A stretch of DNA of 64,000 nucleotides. Origin: DATLNM01 sp035536775. Lineage in GTDB: Bacteria; Actinomycetota; CADDZG01; WHSQ01. The stretch's first letter is position 1. Each line of letters begins with the position of its first letter. A program made the translations under genes and the position numbers. Location: assembly GCA_035536775.1 (NCBI GenBank), contig DATLNM010000037.1, positions 75,659 through 139,658 of the forward strand, in the 5' to 3' direction. Under the pieces are notes generated by a model. That model saw only the letters and a program-made list of their open reading frames with translations, did not search any database and was not told the origin of the DNA. Positions 1 to 7,473 of this stretch are shown one piece after another.

Positions 1-569
1 AGATGATCGGTCCGGTGCCGGCCGAGGTAGGGGTCGTCGACGCCACAAAGCCGGACGCGCCCGAGATCGGTCTCCAGCACCTCGGTCGAGTTCGTGAGCG
101 GAACCCATCCCGCTGCTTTCAGGCCTGTCTCGAGATCACCCGTCGCTGCGGCGCGCGCCGACCGCTGCTCCCGCCCAGGGTGGAGATACTTCAGATAGGT
201 CTCGAATCTCGCCTGGTAGTAGTCGTGCGAGCCGAGCACGTAGAAGCTCCCCCACCGCCCCTCGAGGCCGCCGAGGGCCTCCACCGCAGGGGCGATCCCC
301 GAGTCGTCGTTGATGAGGTCCCCGGTAGCGATCACGAGGTCGGGTTGGGAGGAGATGCGCTCGGGCAACGACCGCACCCAGCGGGCCCTGGCGGTATCGG
401 AGGCGCTGAGATGCGTGTCCGAGACGTGCAGGACGGTTACCGGCGGCACCTGCGCCCCACCCACGAGCCGGTGCTCGACGAGCCGGAAGAGGTACGGCTC
501 GAGGAAGCTGTATGTCGCCCCGGCCGCGCCCAGCCCGACCGCCGTGCCCAGAAACGTCTTCGCTCTCAT
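1..569 (-). CDS. Metallophosphoesterase, C-terminus cut by window edge
   Basis: This frame opens with ATG at 569 and stays open to the window edge, giving about 189 residues. The N-terminus (MRAKTFLGTAVGLGAAGATY) looks like an uncleaved signal anchor, so the enzyme is probably outside the membrane. Calcineurin-like metallophosphoesterase motifs follow: HVSDTHL near residues 50-56, then ATGDLIND, then GSHDYY. The first two supply metal ligands (Asp, His, Asp). The third normally reads GNHD, and here the metal-ligand Asn is Ser. The family hydrolyses phosphomono- or diesters; members with an N-terminal anchor resemble YkuE/YaeI-type lipid-linked phosphoesterases, but the substrate cannot be told. 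It is divergent from the phosphatase gene at 601, with about 30 bases between. Confidence 0.85.
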   Translation of the reverse strand, partial: MRAKTFLGTAVGLGAAGATYSFLEPYLFRLVEHRLVGGAQVPPVTVLHVSDTHLSASDTARARWVRSLPERISSQPDLVIATGDLINDDSGIAPAVEALGGLEGRWGSFYVLGSHDYYQARFETYLKYLHPGREQRSARAAATGDLETGLKAAGWVPLTNSTEVLETDLGRVRLCGVDDPYLGRHRTDH

Positions 570-600
570 CACCCAAGGCTAAGCCAGGCATACTCGCGCG

Positions 601-2211
601 GTGAGATTGTCGCTCCGCTGGAAGCTCGTCGGGGGCTTCGGCCTGATGCTCACCCTGATAGCCGTCCTGGGATGGGTCACTTACGCGCTCTTCGGGTCGT
701 TCCGAAACGTCCAGAGGAAGGTCTTCAACGACGCCATCCCCGGACTCATCGCGGTCGACGAGATGGTTCGGTCCTATACCGCCCAGTCCGCCGCGGTGCG
801 TGGCTATCTGATCGGTAGCGAGATCGCCCTGCTCGACCAGTACAACAACGAGGTCTCGGTGACCGACCTCTGGGACGAGCGCGCGGCATCGCTGTTCACA
901 GCGGCCGACGAGCGGCGCAAGCTCGATCAGCTCGAGGCCGCGGGCGAGGAATTCCAGGATCTCGTCGACAACGAAGTCATCCCACTTGCACGCGAAGGAA
1001 AGCGTTCACAGGCGTTCCGCGTCCTCAGCCAGGAGGGCACGCCTCTAATCGCGCGCATCGAGACGCTCGGGGGTGAGCTCGCGAACGCCCAGGACTTGGT
1101 CGTCTCCGAGAGCCAGACCGAGCTGAGGTTGAGGGCGAACCAGACCCTCGTCATCCTGCTGATCGTGACGGTCTCGGCGTTGGGCATAGGGGTGTTCCTC
1201 GCAGTGGTCTTGCCGCGCCGGTTGTCGAGGAACATCTCGAAGCTCGTCGAAGCAACGCGCGCGATCGGACGTGGTGACTTCAATCAGACGATCGACATCC
1301 GATCCGGTGACGAGGTCGAGGAGCTTGCCGGACGATTACGTGAGATGCAGTCGGGACTCCAGAGGCTCCAGCAGCTCGCGCTCCAAGACAAAGAGCTCGA
1401 GATCGCGGCGTCGATCCAACACAACCTCTTGCAACGCACCCTGCCCGACCCGCCGGGGATCAAGCTCGTTCCGTCGCAGCGCTTGGCGAACCTCGTCGGG
1501 GGGGATTGGTACGACGTCGACCTGTCAGGACGCCTCCTCACGGTCGTCGTCGGTGACGCGTCCGGCAAAGGCATCGCCGCGGCATTGATGGCGACGGTTG
1601 CTCTCTCGGTGCTGCGCGCCGAGCGCGGACTCGGAGCGGGGCCCAAGAGGATCCTGGAACGAGCCAACCAGGCACTCAAGGACGCGACCGACCCTGAGTC
1701 CTTCACGACGTGCGTTTACGCGACGATCGATCACGTCTCGGGTGAGGTGCGATTGCTCAACATGGGCCACACCTCACCTTTCGTTCTCCAGGCTCACGAC
1801 GAGGCCGGTCCCCGCGGTTACTACGTGGAGGGCCCCCGGAACCGGGTTCTCGGGTGGTGGGATGACCCGGGTGTCGTCGAGACGGTTCTGACCTTGAGCC
1901 CAGGCGATCGAATCGTCTTCTACACGGACGGCTTCCTCGAGGCGAAATCCGCCGAGGGCGAGGTTTTCGGAGAGCATCGTCTGGCCGATGCACTCTTCGC
2001 CCTCTCCCCGCTCGGGTGCGAGACGATCGTCGACGAGCTGCTGGCAGATGTGGAGCGGTTCGCAGCGGGTAAGCTCGACGACGACCTCACGATGCTCGTT
2101 CTGGAGTTCCGGGGCCTGGAATCTCAGGATCTGGAATCTCAGGGCAGCCCTGCCCGGGCCGGCATCTCTGTCGAGCAAACAGGAGAACAAGCGTGGCCCA
2201 GCAGAAGATAG
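601..2211 (+). CDS. HAMP-domain PP2C (SpoIIE/RsbU-type) serine phosphatase
   Basis: This 536-aa membrane protein has a GTG start. TM1 covers about residues 8-30. An extracytoplasmic helical sensor region follows, then TM2 (about 179-204), a HAMP linker (about 205-258) with coiled coil, and a C-terminal PP2C/SpoIIE phosphatase. Phosphatase motifs are GGDWYDV (about 299), VVGDASGKGIAAAL (about 316), FYTDGFLEA (about 440) and DDDLTMLVL near the end; their Asp residues bind Mn/Mg. RsbU-type phosphatases dephosphorylate an anti-anti-sigma STAS protein to release a sigma factor. The next gene encodes exactly such a STAS protein and overlaps this one by 19 bases, so the pair is very probably enzyme and substrate. 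No anti-sigma kinase (RsbW) is nearby. The signal sensed is unknown. Confidence 0.92.
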   Translation: MRLSLRWKLVGGFGLMLTLIAVLGWVTYALFGSFRNVQRKVFNDAIPGLIAVDEMVRSYTAQSAAVRGYLIGSEIALLDQYNNEVSVTDLWDERAASLFTAADERRKLDQLEAAGEEFQDLVDNEVIPLAREGKRSQAFRVLSQEGTPLIARIETLGGELANAQDLVVSESQTELRLRANQTLVILLIVTVSALGIGVFLAVVLPRRLSRNISKLVEATRAIGRGDFNQTIDIRSGDEVEELAGRLREMQSGLQRLQQLALQDKELEIAASIQHNLLQRTLPDPPGIKLVPSQRLANLVGGDWYDVDLSGRLLTVVVGDASGKGIAAALMATVALSVLRAERGLGAGPKRILERANQALKDATDPESFTTCVYATIDHVSGEVRLLNMGHTSPFVLQAHDEAGPRGYYVEGPRNRVLGWWDDPGVVETVLTLSPGDRIVFYTDGFLEAKSAEGEVFGEHRLADALFALSPLGCETIVDELLADVERFAAGKLDDDLTMLVLEFRGLESQDLESQGSPARAGISVEQTGEQAWPSRR

Positions 2212-2546
2212 ACATCGACATCTCGGACGCGTCGGACTACCGGGTCCTTAAGCCGACTGGCGACCTCGACGTCTACACGGTTGGGTCGCTGCGCGACGCC
2301 ATCGGGATGATGATCGAGGAGGCCACGACCAAAGTCGTCGTGGACCTCGACGGCGTGCCGTTCATGGATTCCTCAGGCCTCGGTGCACTCATGGGCGGTG
2401 TCAGGCGCCTGCGGGAGGCCGGCGGTGACCTTGCGATCGCTTGCACACGTGAACAGCATCTGAAGCTGTTCAACATCACCGGCTTCGGCGAAGGGGTGTC
2501 GATCTCCCCGACCGTCGACGAGGCCGCGAAGGGCTTCCGCGTCTAG
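2193..2546 (+). CDS. STAS-domain anti-anti-sigma factor (RsbV-like)
   Basis: This 117-aa protein is a single STAS domain. It starts at GTG 2193, preceded by an AGGAGA ribosome-binding site inside the end of the upstream phosphatase gene. The switch motif FMDSSGLGAL places the phosphorylatable serine at about residue 60, preceded by Asp59 as in RsbV/SpoIIAA. Family members bind and sequester an anti-sigma kinase when unphosphorylated. Phosphorylation by that kinase inactivates them and the RsbU-type phosphatase reactivates them. The overlap with the phosphatase implies translational coupling. The stop codon shares a CTAG tetranucleotide with the stop of the convergent gene at 2543. The cognate anti-sigma and sigma factors are not in this window; the ECF factor at 48.8 kb is not an obvious partner. 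Confidence 0.92.
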   Translation: MAQQKIDIDISDASDYRVLKPTGDLDVYTVGSLRDAIGMMIEEATTKVVVDLDGVPFMDSSGLGALMGGVRRLREAGGDLAIACTREQHLKLFNITGFGEGVSISPTVDEAAKGFRV

Positions 2547-2854
2547 CGCTTCTTGCGCGTCGCAGGTGCCTTACGGGCCGGCGTCTTCTTTGAAGTGGCT
2601 TTCTTCGCGGTGGTCTTCTTGGCGGTGGTTTTCTTGGCAGGCGTCTTCTTGGCCGGCGTCTTCGTCGGTGCGCTCACAACTGCTGCAGGCGCCTCCTCAA
2701 CAGCCATGAGCTGTTGGGCGACAGGATGTATCACCGGCTTGAGCTCGTCATCGTCGCGCGTCCGGGCGCGCCGCAGCGTGGCTACGAACAGCATCGTGAA
2801 AACGGAGATCAACGCCGACGTCACCGCCACAAGGATCAGCTGCGATGAAGTCAT
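2543..2854 (-). CDS. Membrane-anchored protein with histone-H1-like Lys/Ala/Pro tail
   Basis: This 103-aa protein starts at ATG 2854 with an AGGAGT site upstream. Residues about 5-27 form one hydrophobic helix followed by RRAR. A short acidic/neutral linker leads into residues about 63-103, a repetitive tail built of KTPAKK/KTTAKK-type units ending RKKR. Such AAKK/PAKK repeats are known from eukaryotic H1, HupB-type actinobacterial HU tails and other DNA-binding proteins. Here the tail is tied to a membrane helix and should face the cytoplasm by the positive-inside rule. A role tethering nucleic acid or other polyanions to the membrane is inference. The repeats show in the DNA as degenerate runs of TTCTTGGC-like units (about 2588-2665). 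No specific family was recognised. Confidence 0.7.
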   Translation of the reverse strand: MTSSQLILVAVTSALISVFTMLFVATLRRARTRDDDELKPVIHPVAQQLMAVEEAPAAVVSAPTKTPAKKTPAKKTTAKKTTAKKATSKKTPARKAPATRKKR

Positions 2855-2932
2855 GGGACACTCCTTGGGCTTGGCGGGACTTATGAAATCGGGCGCCGTG
2901 ACGCGTCGCTATCTTAGGGGAACGAGGATGTC

Positions 2933-4003
2933 GTGGACGTAGAGGACGCGCTCCGTTCGATAGCGCTCCCGCTCGTGCGCTTCGGCGGTTTCGCAGCCAC
3001 TGCTCTCGTCATGGGCATCCCGGCGATCATCCTGCTGGTCCTGCGCCCGAGCTTCTCGGGCCTGGAGGGTCATGACTGGGACGCGGGCCGCGCAGGCGTC
3101 GCAGCTCGCCTCGAAGGTTTCGTGCGAGCGGCTCTGATCTCGTCGGTTGCCACGACTGCCCTCTATCTCCTGCTCCAGGCGACCGTCGTATCGGAGTTGC
3201 GTGACACCGACATGGGCGGGGACACGCTCACGTCTGTCGTCGAAACGAGCTTCGGCCGGTGGCAAGCGATCCGTTTTCCCATCCTCGCCGGCTTGGCCGC
3301 GATCCTCGTCGGCAAGGTCCGCGGTTCACTACGGCCGGGAGGGATGCGCGCATGGTGGGCATTGTGGCTTGGGTTGGGAGTCGCCCTTACCGCGACCAGC
3401 TCGATGTCCGGTCACGCCGCGGTGTCATCTCCTCGCACACTCGCGATCCTCAACGACGTCGTTCATCTCGTGTCGGGTTCCATCTGGTTCGCCGGGATCG
3501 TGGTCCTCGCCGTCGTTCTGCCCGACGGGTGGAGAAATCGCAGTCAGGAGGACGGTGTCAAGTTGCTCGCGCCTGCCGTCACCGCGTTCTCACGCGTCGC
3601 GCTCGTGTCGATCAGCGTCGTTGCGGTGACCGGGACGCTGAACTCGTTGTTCAATGTTGAGTCGCCCGGCGACCTCCTCAGCTCAGGCTACGGGCGGACC
3701 CTCGCGTTGAAGATCATCTTGTTCCTAGGCATTCTGGCACTGGGAGGGATCAATCACTTCGTCCTGCGCCGCAAGTTGGAGCTATCACTCGCGGGGGGAC
3801 GCCCGGGAGGCGCACATCGCGCGTTCCGACGGACCATCGCCATCGAGCTCGCGATCGCCATCGGGCTCATGGCCCTGACCGGTTTGCTCACAGGTCTTGC
3901 GCGGACTCGGCCTTCGGTGGCGGTGGGGGTTCCGGGAAGCGCTGGGTCAGTCGCGCTAGACGCGCAACATCCACCCGCCCAGGCTTCCAACCAGACCCGC
4001 TAG
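2933..4003 (+). CDS. CopD-domain copper-resistance membrane protein
   Basis: This 356-aa polytopic membrane protein starts at GTG 2933. About eight hydrophobic helices are visible. The typical CopD/YcnJ stretch appears mid-protein: SMSGHAAV, then a helix with NDVVHLVSGSIWFAGIVVL. The conserved His residues of these two segments are the presumed metal-binding positions of the family. CopD proteins sit in the cytoplasmic membrane and are linked to copper uptake or homeostasis, usually next to CopC. Here a CopC-like gene lies convergent, and the two 3' ends overlap by 48 bases, which supports a functional pair although they cannot share a transcript. The C-terminal 25 residues or so are hydrophilic and poorly conserved in appearance. 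No copper-responsive operator could be recognised. Confidence 0.85.
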   Translation: MDVEDALRSIALPLVRFGGFAATALVMGIPAIILLVLRPSFSGLEGHDWDAGRAGVAARLEGFVRAALISSVATTALYLLLQATVVSELRDTDMGGDTLTSVVETSFGRWQAIRFPILAGLAAILVGKVRGSLRPGGMRAWWALWLGLGVALTATSSMSGHAAVSSPRTLAILNDVVHLVSGSIWFAGIVVLAVVLPDGWRNRSQEDGVKLLAPAVTAFSRVALVSISVVAVTGTLNSLFNVESPGDLLSSGYGRTLALKIILFLGILALGGINHFVLRRKLELSLAGGRPGGAHRAFRRTIAIELAIAIGLMALTGLLTGLARTRPSVAVGVPGSAGSVALDAQHPPAQASNQTR

Positions 4004-4768
4004 TGCAAGCGCCGTAAGGACGGCCTCACGTTCGACCGGGGGCGGATCGACGGGCGGCGGTGCGGCGGCAGGTCCGAATGTCGGTGAAGGGGACGGCACG
4101 GGCGAAGGGGTGACAACGGTCTCGTCCGGCTCCCGGTGGCCTTTGCCCTCATGCTTTCCGTGGCGTCCCTCGTGTTTGGGCCGATCGTCCGTGCCATCGT
4201 GCTCGCCCTCGTGATCCCCCATGCCGTCGTCTCCGTGGGTCCCGGGGTCGCCTTCGTGGTCGTCGTCGGAATGATCGCCCATCCCCTCGCCGTCCTCGTC
4301 CCTGTCACCATGGTTGTGGTCCGGAGGTTCGGGCTCTTCGTGGCCGCCATGGTCACCATGACCGCCGGCGCAGGGCGTGCCGGAGTCGACGATGAAGTGG
4401 AATTTGCCGCGCGAATCTCCGGTTAGGCCGTTCAAGCTGCGAGCGAGGTACTCGACGACGTAGTGCCCGCTGGGCCCGTCGGAGATACCGACGCGCATCG
4501 TCATCAGCTCAACGGTGACGGCGCGGTCGTCGATCCTCTCTCCGCACTCGTTCACTACCTGCATCCCCGACGAGGGATCGACAGGCTCGGAGAATGTGAT
4601 CGACACTTCTGTAGGCGGCGCGGCGACGTGGGAATCGGGAGCGGGATCGCTGCCGGTGCGCTCGGGCGCAGCCGTGGGCGATGCCGGAGCCGCGGCCGCG
4701 TGGCCCGATGCCCACAACGGCACGAGAAGGCAGGTCGCGAGCAGGAATAGGCGGCGGATATCCATCAT
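3956..4768 (-). CDS. CopC-like secreted protein with His/Asp-rich region
   Basis: The preferred start is ATG 4768 (or the adjacent ATG 4765), giving about 270 aa with a clean signal peptide (DIRRLFLLATCLLVPLWASG); the frame is open further upstream. A CopC beta-sandwich follows, with SDPAPDSHVAAPPTEVSITF then SEPVDP, matching the family N-terminus. Beyond about residue 125 lies a stretch of some 80 residues dominated by His, Asp, Glu and Gly (repeated DH, EH, HG), likely metal-binding. A Pro-rich linker and a terminal membrane helix (about 247-266) follow. Two oddities stand out. The usual DGH copper-ligand motif of CopC is absent (SLNGLTGDSRGKFHF instead), and the mature N-terminal His is doubtful. 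The convergent CopD neighbour supports a copper or metal role, perhaps carried mainly by the His-rich segment. Confidence 0.8.
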   Translation of the reverse strand: MMDIRRLFLLATCLLVPLWASGHAAAAPASPTAAPERTGSDPAPDSHVAAPPTEVSITFSEPVDPSSGMQVVNECGERIDDRAVTVELMTMRVGISDGPSGHYVVEYLARSLNGLTGDSRGKFHFIVDSGTPCAGGHGDHGGHEEPEPPDHNHGDRDEDGEGMGDHSDDDHEGDPGTHGDDGMGDHEGEHDGTDDRPKHEGRHGKHEGKGHREPDETVVTPSPVPSPSPTFGPAAAPPPVDPPPVEREAVLTALALAGLVGSLGGWMLRV

Positions 4769-4826
4769 CTCTAGTACGTAAGAAGGTTCGCCGCCGGATC
4801 GAACCAACCTCTCCCGGGCTGCCCCA

Positions 4827-4854
4827 GACCCCCTCCTCTTAACTAAGAGGGGTC
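4827..4854 (-). terminator. Hairpin at the 3' end of the 4839 gene
   Basis: On the minus strand the stop region of the gene at 4839-5702 can fold as CCTCTT-AGTT-AAGAGG, with flanking GACCCC/GGGGTC bases that extend the pairing imperfectly. It lies between two minus-strand genes, so it may end the upstream transcript before the copC-like gene. There is no U-tract, and the loop overlaps the stop codon, so the call is weak. Confidence 0.35.
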
Positions 4855-5702
4855 AATTCCAGGATCTCGCAGTCGTCGCGCCAGCGGCGGGCGGTTGCCT
4901 CGGGCGCGCCGGGGATGTTGAGTCGCTTCTCGGCGATCCTCTCGGCGATGGCGTCCCAGTCGTCGTCCTTGGGAAGCACCCGCACGGCCGCAGGGATCTC
5001 CCCGACGCGCGAGTTCTTGCCCTTCCACCGGAAGATGATGTCGCAGCGACGGAGCTGCGCCGCGTTGGGGATGGTCTGCTGTCGTTCACCTGAGATGACA
5101 TAAAGGGTGCCGCCCTTGTCGTTCAGGTACCAGACCGGCATCGTGCGCTGCACGCCGTCCTCGTTCCACCGCAGCCAGATGATCGTGGACTTCTTCAGCG
5201 ACTCCTGGACCGCGTCGGTCGCGGTGTTGCCCGACACCGATGACATCGGGTCTGCCCAGTCGAGACGCTCGTCGACCTTGTAGAGCACGTCGCTCCATGT
5301 TGTATCGGTCGCGGTGAGGAGATACCAGGAAGCCTGCGTGAAGAACTCGTCGATCGCTTCGGTAGGCGTCGCGTAGTCGCCATAGTGGGCCAGCTGTATC
5401 TCGCCGTCGGGACGTTCGACGAAGAAGAACACCCAGTTGCGGTAGTCGGGCGAGAGGTACGCCTCGCCCCAGTGGACGTGGGGTTCTGCGATCTCGAGAT
5501 GTAGACCGATGGACGCGCCGGGGACGTCGGCCTGGAAGCCGGTCCAGTAGACCTGGACGCTCCGCTTGACGTCCTGCTCGAGCTCCACCCGCAGGATGCC
5601 CCGTGCAGCGACGGTCTCTTCCTTCAGGACCCCGTGTTGAGCGATCTCGCGCGCCACGAGGTCGCGGATCGCCGCGAGCCGGTCGGTCTCAGTGATGGCC
5701 AT
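4839..5702 (-). CDS. Flavin/F420 split-barrel (PPOX-like) domain protein with unknown N-terminal half
   Basis: This 287-aa soluble protein starts at ATG 5702. The C-terminal half (about residues 165-285) has the features of the FMN/F420-binding split barrel of the pyridoxamine-5'-phosphate-oxidase-like superfamily: STIIWLRWNEDGVQRTMPVW, then GGTLYVISGERQQTIPN and the closing strands. The N-terminal half (about 1-150) contains many aromatic residues (HVHWGEAYLSPDYRNWVFFF) and is not one I recognise. Proteins of this superfamily use reduced flavin or F420 on varied substrates, and actinobacteria have many uncharacterised members. It is separated from sdhC by about 150 bases, so co-transcription is uncertain. 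The assignment rests on fold-level resemblance only. Confidence 0.65.
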   Translation of the reverse strand: MAITETDRLAAIRDLVAREIAQHGVLKEETVAARGILRVELEQDVKRSVQVYWTGFQADVPGASIGLHLEIAEPHVHWGEAYLSPDYRNWVFFFVERPDGEIQLAHYGDYATPTEAIDEFFTQASWYLLTATDTTWSDVLYKVDERLDWADPMSSVSGNTATDAVQESLKKSTIIWLRWNEDGVQRTMPVWYLNDKGGTLYVISGERQQTIPNAAQLRRCDIIFRWKGKNSRVGEIPAAVRVLPKDDDWDAIAERIAEKRLNIPGAPEATARRWRDDCEILELTPLS

Positions 5703-5854
5703 ATACCGACCCTACCTGTCCCCTTCGAGCAACCACTTAGCGTTGGTTGCTCTGCGCCGGCATCGTCTTCGACGCTGCCTTTGCGGCGCGATCGTCGACG
5801 AGATTGAGGATTCCGCCCCCGGCGGAGCCGCGACGATCGCTTGTTCTGGAACGC

Positions 5855-6337
5855 TCATGCGAACGGAGACGTTTCCCATGCCGATCGCAGCATGAAGAAC
5901 GCGGCGGGCGAGAACGCGGCCAAGAAGAGGACGAGCTCCGCGTACGCGAACCCTTTCTGTCGCAGCGCAAGCTTGGGCCAGAAGTCGAACAGGATGATCC
6001 GCAGACCGTTGAACGCGTGGTAGATCACCGCGCCCACGAGCATGACTTCGAAGGGCTTGAACCACCACTGCTTATAGAGCTCGATCGTCTCGTCGTAGAG
6101 CTCGGGTCCGAACCCGATCGCGAAGGTGTCCACGATGTGTCCGAACAGGAACGCGACGACGAGTACACCCGTGATCCGGTGCGCCGCCCAGCTCCACTGA
6201 CCGATGCCGCCCTTGTAGATAGGTCCCTTGGCGGACTTGCGGAGCCGGAGCAGATCGACGAGGAGGTAGAGCACGAATAGCCCGGACCCCGCGGTCAGCA
6301 GGAAGACGAAGCCCTCGATCGCTCGTGCGGCAAGCAT
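5855..6337 (-). CDS. sdhC: Succinate dehydrogenase cytochrome b subunit (SdhC-like)
   Basis: The chosen start, ATG 6337, directly follows the end of the ArsA gene and gives 160 aa with three or four membrane helices. The frame is open further upstream into the ArsA gene. The diagnostic segment GQWSWAAHRITGVLVVAFLF matches the SdhC signature (S-x-x-HRxTG), in which His helps bind haem b. A second His, in VIYHAFNGLRIILFDF, is the other expected haem ligand. SdhC anchors succinate dehydrogenase in the membrane and passes electrons to quinone. The flavoprotein and iron-sulfur subunits are not downstream in this window, where the next gene is an unrelated split-barrel protein. The complex must therefore be encoded elsewhere, or this is a lone anchor. 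Confidence 0.82.
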   Translation of the reverse strand: MLAARAIEGFVFLLTAGSGLFVLYLLVDLLRLRKSAKGPIYKGGIGQWSWAAHRITGVLVVAFLFGHIVDTFAIGFGPELYDETIELYKQWWFKPFEVMLVGAVIYHAFNGLRIILFDFWPKLALRQKGFAYAELVLFLAAFSPAAFFMLRSAWETSPFA

Positions 6338-6348
6338 CGTGAGGAATA

Positions 6349-7473
6349 TTAGTGGAAGAGCTGCTCCGATATGGCGAGGAGCCCCGGGAGGTCCACTGCT
6401 TCCTGCTCGAGATATGGGACCCGCACCCACATGTGGCTTGGGATCTTGCGCGCTAGTTCCTTGAGGTTGGCCTCTTCGAGCTCGACCACCCTGCGGAACG
6501 ACTGTTCGTTCTCGATGAGCTTCGCCAATAGGCGGCCGGCCCCATCCTCGGATTCGAGCTTCGCCAGCTGCCTGGGCTTGAGCTCTACCGGGTCACCTAT
6601 CTGGGGATGGACGCGGTTGACCACGAGGGCACCGAAGGGGAGGCCTGATTCGTTGAGGCGAGTCGCGAAGAACGTGGCTTCGGCGACGGAGTCCTCCGCG
6701 GGCGACGTGACGATCACGAACGTCGTTTCGTTCGACTGTAGGAGCCGTGCCACGGCGCGGGCGCGCTCCTTGAACCCCTCGTACATCCCTTCGAGGTTCC
6801 CGAAGAACTCAGCGGTGTCTTCGAGAACCTCCGTCCCGACGATGCGCTTCACGATCTTGAGAAACGTCGTCGCTGCGACGTTGGCCATCCTCATGACGCC
6901 TCCACCCGCCTTCATGTAGGGCAGGAGGAACCATCGGAGGACGCGGCTTTCGAAGAAGTCCGTCATGCGCTTGGGCGCCTCTAGGAAGTCGAGCGCGTTG
7001 CGCGTCGGCGGCGTGTCGATGACGATGACGTCATAGCCACCGTCGGCGTGAAGCTCGTAGAGCTTCTCCATCGCCATGTACTCCTGGGTGCCCGAAAGCG
7101 TTCCGGAGATGTTCCTGTAGAAGCGGTTCGCGATGATCCTCTCGGCCTGCTCGGGCGTGGGTGCGTACTGCTGAACCACCTTGTCGAACGTCGTCTTGGT
7201 GTCGAGCATCGCGGCCCACAGCTCACCCTTTACCTTGATGCCTGTCTTCTCGAACGTCTTGACGTCGACGCGCGTCGGGTCGTTTGAAAGTGCCTTCAGA
7301 CCCAGTGATGACGCAAGGCGGCGCGCAGGGTCGATCGTCAGGACCGCCGCCTTCTTCCCGTCGATCGCCGCGCGCAGGGCGATGGAAGCTGCGGTCGTGG
7401 TCTTGCCGACCCCACCGGAGCCGGCGCACACGATGACCTCCTTCTCTTGGATGATGCTCGGCAGGATGCTCAC
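6349..7473 (-). CDS. ArsA/Get3-family ATPase, second of a pair (BagB-like)
   Basis: This 374-aa protein carries the deviant Walker A motif GSGGVGKTT at about residues 18-26. Family motifs follow: VLTIDPARRLASSLGL (switch region), VIDTPPTRNALDFLEAPKRM and TSPAEDSVAEATFF. ArsA/Get3 ATPases work as dimers. The actinobacterial paired forms (Rv3679/Rv3680 of Mycobacterium tuberculosis, called BagAB) are cytoplasmic and linked to metabolic stress tolerance rather than arsenite export. Its ATG overlaps the stop of the upstream partner at 7470 in an ATGA tetranucleotide, as expected for subunits of one heteromer. No arsenite pump gene (arsB) is near, which argues against a classical ars operon. Confidence 0.88.
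   Translation of the reverse strand: MSILPSIIQEKEVIVCAGSGGVGKTTTAASIALRAAIDGKKAAVLTIDPARRLASSLGLKALSNDPTRVDVKTFEKTGIKVKGELWAAMLDTKTTFDKVVQQYAPTPEQAERIIANRFYRNISGTLSGTQEYMAMEKLYELHADGGYDVIVIDTPPTRNALDFLEAPKRMTDFFESRVLRWFLLPYMKAGGGVMRMANVAATTFLKIVKRIVGTEVLEDTAEFFGNLEGMYEGFKERARAVARLLQSNETTFVIVTSPAEDSVAEATFFATRLNESGLPFGALVVNRVHPQIGDPVELKPRQLAKLESEDGAGRLLAKLIENEQSFRRVVELEEANLKELARKIPSHMWVRVPYLEQEAVDLPGLLAISEQLFH

Noticed and set aside
3..818. 271-codon plus-strand frame across the metallophosphoesterase and phosphatase genes
   Set aside because: It is antisense to one clear gene and out of frame with the next; its Arg/Pro-rich composition is typical of a GC-rich shadow.
5712..5858. 48-codon frame starting in an ATGA overlap with the sdhC stop (minus strand)
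   Set aside because: The overlap is tempting, but the sequence is low-complexity and Arg-rich with no recognisable pattern. The 5703-5854 gap is better left as non-coding.
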